Shown here in pieces: positions 59,352-64,000 of a DNA stretch of 64,000 nt. The DNA is taken from NCBI GenBank assembly GCA_016718035.1, contig JADKEK010000002.1, positions 62,001-126,000 on the forward strand, read 5' to 3'. Under the pieces are notes generated by a model. It was given only the letters and a program-made list of their open reading frames with translations, did no database searches and was not told the DNA's origin. This stretch comes from Bacteroidota bacterium (GTDB taxonomy: Bacteria; Bacteroidota; Bacteroidia; Chitinophagales; BACL12). The translations under genes were made by a program, and so were the position numbers. The first letter of the stretch is position 1. Every line of letters begins with the position of its first letter.

Positions 59352-60665
59352 TTATTTCTTTCTGAAGAAAATGTTTACCGGCGTTCCTGTCAGCGAAAAA
59401 TGTTCTCTTAGCTGATTTTCCAGGTAATTGCGGTAAGGTTCGCGTATATCGTTTGGAAAGTTAGTGAAAAATACAAAAGTTGGCACCTGAGCCGGCATTT
59501 GAGTTACATACTTGATTTTGATATAGTTACCTCTCACTGCCGGTGGATGGTAATTTTCTAAAGCCAATTGCATTACCTCATTCAGTTTAGATGTAGAAAT
59601 TTTAAGATGTTTGTTGTCATACACCTGCAACGCCATTTCCATAGCCTTAAAAATGCGTGTTTTTTCTATTGCGGAGATGAAAATGATGGGCACATCGCGG
59701 AAAGGTGCTATTTTTTCGCGGATGGTTTCTTCGTATCTAAGGAGGGTATTGGTTTCTTTCTCCACCATATCCCATTTATTTACCAGAATTACCAGCCCCT
59801 TTTTCTTCTTTTCAATCATTTGAAGAATGGCCATGTCCTGACTTTCAATCCCAGTATTGGCATCAACCAACAATAAACAAACGTCGCTTTCATCAACGGC
59901 TTTAATTGCCCTGATAACCGTATAAAATTCAATATCTTCTTTAACTGATGCTTTTTTCCGGATACCGGCAGTATCAATCAAGATGAATTCCTTTTCAAAT
60001 AATTTGTAATGGGTGTGGATGGCATCACGGGTTGTACCGGCAATATCGGTAACCAATGTGCGTTCCTGACCTGTAAGTGCATTCAGTAAGGTAGATTTTC
60101 CAACGTTTGGCTGCCCTACAATGGCGAAACGCGGTAAACTTTGCTGAGATGCCAATAAACTGGCGTCTTCCTCGTGAATCTCAGCGGTAATGGCATCTAA
60201 CAATTCGCCGGAACCACTTCCAGTAATGGAAGAAACAAAAAAGATATTTTCGAACCCTGCGGCGTAAAACTCAGTAGCAGTTAACTGTCTGGTAGCATTA
60301 TCTACTTTATTAACCACCACAAATACCGTTTTATCGGTTTTGCGCAACATTCTAATTACATCGTCGTCAAAATCAGTAATACCGGTAGTTACATCCATCA
60401 TAAAAATGAGCAAAGAAGCTTCATCAATGGCGATTTGCACCTGGCGACGGATTTCGCGCTCAAAAACATCGGAGCTATGTGCCACAAACCCACCAGTATC
60501 GATAATGTCGAATTGTTTTCCGTTCCAATCTACAATACCATAATGGCGATCGCGGGTAACCCCACTCATGTCGTCGACAATAGCCTGGCGTTCACCGGTC
60601 AGTCTGTTGAACAGTGTCGATTTCCCTACGTTGGGTCTTCCAATAATGGCTACAGTAAAACTCAT
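59352..60665 (-). CDS. der: GTPase Der (EngA)
   Basis: A 437-residue GTPase with two tandem G domains, required for large-subunit ribosome assembly. First domain: GRPNVGKSTLFNRLTG, DTGGF and NKVDN; second: GQPNVGKSTLLNALTG, DTAGIRKK and NKWD. The C-terminal KH-like domain (LENYHPPAVRGNYIKIKYVT) ends in VNIFFRKK. The tRNA-fMet gene lies 45 bp upstream on the same strand. Confidence 0.97.
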   Translation of the reverse strand: MSFTVAIIGRPNVGKSTLFNRLTGERQAIVDDMSGVTRDRHYGIVDWNGKQFDIIDTGGFVAHSSDVFEREIRRQVQIAIDEASLLIFMMDVTTGITDFDDDVIRMLRKTDKTVFVVVNKVDNATRQLTATEFYAAGFENIFFVSSITGSGSGELLDAITAEIHEEDASLLASQQSLPRFAIVGQPNVGKSTLLNALTGQERTLVTDIAGTTRDAIHTHYKLFEKEFILIDTAGIRKKASVKEDIEFYTVIRAIKAVDESDVCLLLVDANTGIESQDMAILQMIEKKKKGLVILVNKWDMVEKETNTLLRYEETIREKIAPFRDVPIIFISAIEKTRIFKAMEMALQVYDNKHLKISTSKLNEVMQLALENYHPPAVRGNYIKIKYVTQMPAQVPTFVFFTNFPNDIREPYRNYLENQLREHFSLTGTPVNIFFRKK

Positions 60666-60709
60666 ATTCAGTTAAATTAAAAAGGCCGGAAATTTCCAGC
60701 CTTTCGTTG

Positions 60710-60782
60710 TAGCGGGGACAGGACTCGAACCTGTGGCCTTCGGGTTATGAGCCCGACGAGCTACCAACTGCTCCACCCCGCG
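60710..60782 (-). tRNA. Initiator tRNA-fMet (CAT anticodon)
   Basis: A 73-nt cloverleaf read on the minus strand from 60782, with anticodon CAT (60747-60749). The acceptor starts CGCGGGG and ends CCCCGCT, so position 1 C faces position 72 T: the unpaired 1-72 end that marks bacterial initiator tRNA. The anticodon stem has three G-C pairs (TCGGG and CCCGA), the second initiator mark. The T-loop TTCGAGT is normal. The CCA end is not encoded (A then CA). Confidence 0.95.
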
Positions 60783-61009
60783 ATATATCTTGTTAAAAAT
60801 TATTTCAGAACGAGGTGCAAAGATACGCCTTATTCCTGACTTTACATAGCAATTGGAAATTTAGATGGATTATGAAGTAATATATCCTATCGGGTTTAAG
60901 TTTTAATTTGGTGTTATCATGCCATTACATTTTTACCTATAATCGAGACTAAAAATACCTGCCAAAGCGACACCATAAGTTTTTTGAACCGAGTTCCGGC
61001 TTATTAGCG

Positions 61010-61017
61010 TAATTTTG
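61010..61017 (+). promoter_or_regulatory. -7 box (TAATTTTG) 4 nt before era ATG
   Basis: TAATTTTG fits TAnnTTTG and four bases separate it from the ATG at 61022, predicting a leaderless message. The nearest upstream TTTG (60983-60986) leaves a long 23-nt spacer. Confidence 0.45.
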
Positions 61018-61021
61018 ACCC

Positions 61022-61903
61022 ATGGGATTTAAAGCAGGTTTCATAAATATTGTAGGCAAACCCAATGTTGGAAAATCAACTTTGATGAATGTGCTGGTTG
61101 GAGAAAAATTATCCATCATTACGCCAAAAGCGCAAACTACCAGAAAACGTATTTTAGGTATTGTTTCTAACGATGATTGTCAGATGGTATTTTCCGATAC
61201 ACCGGGAATAATTGACAGTCCGGAATACAAATTACACGAATGGATGAACGAACAGGTAAACACGGCATTAACCGATGCAGATGTGTTGATTTTAATGACT
61301 GACCCATGGGACATGTTAAATGAACAACATAAAATAATTGAACAGGTAAAAAAAATGCAAACACCTGTATTAATTGTTATCAATAAAATAGATACCATTA
61401 ACAAAGCCAGACTTGGTGAATTTTTAGAAAAGTGGAATACCTTATTACCGGGTAAAGAAATAATTCCTATTTCTGCATTGGAAAAAACAAATACTGCCAT
61501 TTTATTTAATCGTTTGGTGGAATTATTACCTGAACATCCGGCTTATTTCGATAAAGATGAAATAACCGACCAAACCGAAAGATTTATTGCTGCTGAAATA
61601 ATTCGTGAAAAAATATTTCTTAATTACCAGCAGGAAATTCCATATAACGTTGAAGTTAATGTTGAAGAATATAAAGACAAAGGACATTTAATTGCCATTC
61701 GCGCAGTTATTTATGTTGGTCGCGATACACATAAATCCATTATCATCGGCAAAGGTGGCATCGCCATTAAAAAAACCGGCACTGAAGCCCGGATAGATAT
61801 TGAAGCATTTACAGAACGTAAAATATTTTTAGAACTTTTTGTTAAAGTGAAAGAAAACTGGAAAAATGAAGATCGCACTTTAAAATATTTTGGATATAAT
61901 TAA
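61022..61903 (+). CDS. era: GTPase Era
   Basis: A 293-residue GTPase that binds 16S rRNA in small-subunit assembly. G1: VGKPNVGKSTLMN (residues 10-22); G3: DTPGIIDSPEYKLHEW; G4: NKIDTIN; then the C-terminal KH domain (INKIEVNVEEYKDKG-like strand, IIGKGGIAIKKTGTEARID). It is full length. Divergent from the tRNA-fMet and der genes, so ribosome-assembly genes der and era flank the initiator tRNA. Confidence 0.97.
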   Translation: MGFKAGFINIVGKPNVGKSTLMNVLVGEKLSIITPKAQTTRKRILGIVSNDDCQMVFSDTPGIIDSPEYKLHEWMNEQVNTALTDADVLILMTDPWDMLNEQHKIIEQVKKMQTPVLIVINKIDTINKARLGEFLEKWNTLLPGKEIIPISALEKTNTAILFNRLVELLPEHPAYFDKDEITDQTERFIAAEIIREKIFLNYQQEIPYNVEVNVEEYKDKGHLIAIRAVIYVGRDTHKSIIIGKGGIAIKKTGTEARIDIEAFTERKIFLELFVKVKENWKNEDRTLKYFGYN

Positions 61904-61910
61904 TTAAATA

Positions 61911-61946
61911 AAAAAGGGAATTACCACACAAGTAATTCCCTTTTTT
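61911..61946. terminator. Bidirectional terminator between era and OmpA-like genes
   Basis: AAAAAAGGGAATTAC pairs with GTAATTCCCTTTTTT around a CACACAA loop (61911-61946), with A and T tracts serving both convergent genes. Confidence 0.92.
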
Positions 61947-61963
61947 ATTTTTAATATGTTCTT

Positions 61964-63505
61964 TTATTTTTGTTCCACCAATTTAATTTCTACTCTTCTG
62001 TTTTGTGCACGTCCTGCAGAAGTTTTATTATCAGCAATTGGTGTTGTTTCACCAAAACCTGCACTGCTTAATCTGGTATCAGCTACACCTTTTGTAATAA
62101 AATATTTTCTAACCGCAGCAGCCCGTTTATCAGATAATTCCTGATTCATTTTATCATCACCCTGATCGTCGGTATGGCCTTCAATTGACCATGCTGTTGT
62201 TGGATATAAGGTCATAATACTTACAATATTATCTAAGGTAGAATACGATGAAGCCTTAATTACATCGCTACCTGATTCAAATTGAATTGATTTAGCTGCG
62301 TAATTAATTTTCTCCACTATTTTTTTCCGTTCAACATCATCTAAAACCGGGCAACCGCCATTGGCTTTAATACCACGTTTATCAGGACAACGGTCATCTA
62401 TATCAGCAGTGCCGTCACCATCGCTGTCAGGGCAACCTTTTAATGCCAATTCACCACGTTCTTTCGGACAACGGTCTTCTTTATCCATTATGCCATCGCC
62501 ATCACCATCGGGACAACCATTAAATTGTGAAAGTCCTTTTTCATTTTTACAATTATCATCTAAATCAACAATACCATCACCGTCGCTATCAGGACATCCT
62601 TTAAATGCTGCTGTTCCTTTATCTTGTGGGCAACGATCTTCCTTATCCATAATACCATCGCTATCACTGTCAGGACAACCATTAAATGCCACCAATCCTT
62701 TTTCATTAGGGCAACTGTCGTCTTTATCTGCCAAACCATCACTATCGCTATCAGGACATCCCTGGAATAGCGCCAACCCTGCCTGATTAGGACAAGCATC
62801 GGCTGCATCTGTAATACCATCATTGTCGGTATCAGGACAACCCTTAAATTGTATAATACCTGCTTTATCCGGACAAGCATCTTCCCAGTTTGGTATACCA
62901 TCGCCATCATTATCTGCACCTTTTCCAAACCGCATTACTAAACCAATTGAATGATGTGCATAGTCGTTTCCTTGTTCATTAAACTGACGCACATAAGCAG
63001 ATTGTAAATTGAATCCAAATAATGGTGTAACCCAAATATCAGTACCAATACCCAATTTACCTTCAGGGAAAATGGTTTCTACATCGGGATTTTCGTTTTC
63101 GAGATAGTTAACTCCCACTGCGCCAAAAACGTAAGGAGCAAAACAACTACTTTCTTTTAGGATATAATCGTTCGCGAGATGGTAGTTTAAATTTATTTCG
63201 CCATCAACAAATAAACTGGAACTTGTATTACCGGTTTTAGCGTTTACTTTAATGGAGTTTAAGCTTAAAGCAGCACCTAATGAAAATGATTTATTCAATG
63301 TTCCGCCAAAAGTATATCGGCTTACTGCAGGTCCGAATTCTATATCTCCGGTATCAATCACATCTTTAAAATATGATTCCGCTTCAGCGTTATAGTCGAT
63401 TAAACTTGTCCCAAAACCGAATTTATAAGGATGGTCGGAGTTTTGAGCCCACATGGTTAGTGCGCTTAACACCAGCATAAGGAATAATGAGTAAGATTTG
63501 TTCAT
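61964..63505 (-). CDS. OmpA family protein with TSP type 3 calcium repeats
   Basis: A 513-residue outer-membrane protein. Signal peptide (1-20), a small barrel-like N-terminal domain (about 25-200), then seven thrombospondin type 3 repeats of about 27 residues each (about 200-380) with the D-x-D-x-D-G pattern, for example DSDGDGIVDLDDNC and GCPDSDSDGLADKDDSC, which bind calcium. The C-terminal 120 residues are an OmpA peptidoglycan-binding domain (SIEGHTDDQGDDKMNQELSD, KRAAAVRKYF). It links outer membrane to cell wall. Same domain order is common in Bacteroidota. Confidence 0.92.
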   Translation of the reverse strand: MNKSYSLFLMLVLSALTMWAQNSDHPYKFGFGTSLIDYNAEAESYFKDVIDTGDIEFGPAVSRYTFGGTLNKSFSLGAALSLNSIKVNAKTGNTSSSLFVDGEINLNYHLANDYILKESSCFAPYVFGAVGVNYLENENPDVETIFPEGKLGIGTDIWVTPLFGFNLQSAYVRQFNEQGNDYAHHSIGLVMRFGKGADNDGDGIPNWEDACPDKAGIIQFKGCPDTDNDGITDAADACPNQAGLALFQGCPDSDSDGLADKDDSCPNEKGLVAFNGCPDSDSDGIMDKEDRCPQDKGTAAFKGCPDSDGDGIVDLDDNCKNEKGLSQFNGCPDGDGDGIMDKEDRCPKERGELALKGCPDSDGDGTADIDDRCPDKRGIKANGGCPVLDDVERKKIVEKINYAAKSIQFESGSDVIKASSYSTLDNIVSIMTLYPTTAWSIEGHTDDQGDDKMNQELSDKRAAAVRKYFITKGVADTRLSSAGFGETTPIADNKTSAGRAQNRRVEIKLVEQK

Positions 63506-63685
63506 AGTTGTTGAATTTGAGGTTAAATTAGAACGATAAATATATGTTAATTAAAATTAATACCCCCTTTATTCAACATAAAGTTTTGCACCCGAAATGA
63601 ATTTAACCATAAAAAAAAACAGCATTATAAATTGTGCGCATGTTATTTAACTTTGCACACCTTTAACCCAATTCAATACAATAAA

Positions 63686-64000
63686 ATGGAACGAATAAAA
63701 TGTCTCATAATCGGCTCAGGACCTGCAGGTTATACAGCAGCTATCTATGCATCCCGGGCAAATCTTAAACCTGTAATGTACACCGGCATCGAACCCGGAG
63801 GGCAGTTGATGCAAACAACAGATGTTGAAAATTTTCCGGGATATCCCACAGGCATTATGGGACCTGAGATGATGGAAGACTTCAAAAAACAGGCTGAACG
63901 CTTTGGCACCGACATCCGTTTTGGTATTGCGACTAAAGTTGAGTTGAAGGGAGATATTAAAGTAGTTCATTTTGATGATGGTACTTCAGTTGAAGCCTAT
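63686..64000 (+). CDS. trxB: Thioredoxin reductase, C-terminus cut by window edge
   Basis: The first 105 residues of an FAD/NADPH thioredoxin reductase, running without a stop to the right edge. The FAD-binding GSGPAGYTAAIYASRANLKP, GGQLMQTTDVENFPGYPTGI and GPEMMEDFKKQAERFGTDI segments are diagnostic. The redox CxxC and NADPH domain lie beyond the window. TAACTTTG at 63650-63657 is a candidate -7 box, 28 nt before the ATG. Confidence 0.93.
   Translation, partial: MERIKCLIIGSGPAGYTAAIYASRANLKPVMYTGIEPGGQLMQTTDVENFPGYPTGIMGPEMMEDFKKQAERFGTDIRFGIATKVELKGDIKVVHFDDGTSVEAY

Noticed and set aside
59568..59876. A 102-residue plus-strand frame opposite der
   Set aside because: It lies entirely within der on the opposite strand and has no family match or start context.
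62361..62786. A 141-residue plus-strand frame rich in Ser/Pro opposite the OmpA-like gene
   Set aside because: It is the antisense shadow of the TSP3 repeats, whose regular codons give a long open frame.

Overview
The window is a chromosomal segment of a member of the Bacteroidota, probably an environmental, uncultured-type lineage related to Chitinophagales, Saprospirales or Flavobacteriales; the exact order cannot be fixed from sequence alone. The evidence is an AT-rich genome, promoters of the Bacteroidota type (TTTG, about 19 nt, TAnnTTTG) in front of yidC and rpmI, type IX secretion C-terminal sorting domains on three proteins, a TonB-dependent receptor with a carboxypeptidase-regulatory-like N-terminus, an S46 dipeptidyl peptidase, many small outer-membrane barrels and lipoproteins, and intrinsic terminators but almost no Shine-Dalgarno sequences.

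Layout. 1-6.8 kb: cut OmpA-like protein, an outer-membrane barrel, a frameshifted class A beta-lactamase, DUF2007 protein, Tat-type cupin, LysM protein, NfeD-type membrane protease, kdsB. 6.8-7.04 kb: a foldable region ending in a strong terminator (possible small RNA). 7-12 kb: a minus-strand run (SRPBCC, YdeI-like, KptA/Tpt1, PepSY protein, methyltransferase, S41 peptidase, metallophosphoesterase). 11.9-15 kb: DUF779 plus NAD aldehyde dehydrogenase, divergent from their likely AraC regulator. 15-18 kb: two secreted proteins, and an FAD monooxygenase divergent from a TetR regulator with a palindromic operator between them. 18-21.3 kb: small stress genes (YtxH, DUF5670-like, CsbD-like, cupin, coiled lipoprotein, barrel, AraC regulator), two of them frameshifted. 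21.5-25.5 kb: a one-direction cassette holding two ECF sigma factors (one ECF42-like with its YCII partner), VOC and SRPBCC proteins. 25.5-36.8 kb: T9SS glycosidase-like protein, RidA, pyrG, yidC, AI-2E transporter, holin-like protein, dihydroorotase, PD40 lipoprotein, TPR protein. 36.8-40 kb: thrS-infC-rpmI-rplT. 40-42.6 kb: YjbQ, ABC exporter, GlsB-like protein.

42.6-43.15 kb is a gene-free 535 bp patch of degenerate 8-bp tandem repeats (ATGTGCTG, ATGTACCA, ATTAGCTA types), GC-rich palindromes, perfect hairpins and a diverged direct repeat. It is the least explained part of the window. 43-50.7 kb: TonB receptor and M28 peptidase, then aldo/keto reductase, VWA protein and MoxR/chelatase-type AAA ATPase. 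50.8-59 kb: mini T9SS protein, S46 peptidase, T9SS SGNH-like protein, OsmC, F420-reductase-like dehydrogenase, FTR1 iron permease with a Fur/PerR-like box, CtpA protease. 59-64 kb: lipoprotein, der, initiator tRNA-fMet, era, OmpA/TSP3 protein, and the start of trxB.

Most genes are ordinary housekeeping or envelope genes. No phage, IS, CRISPR array or recognised defence system was seen. Three reading-frame breaks at or near short A runs (bla, csbD, a lipoprotein) could be assembly errors, real decay or slippage sites, and should be checked before gene content is interpreted.
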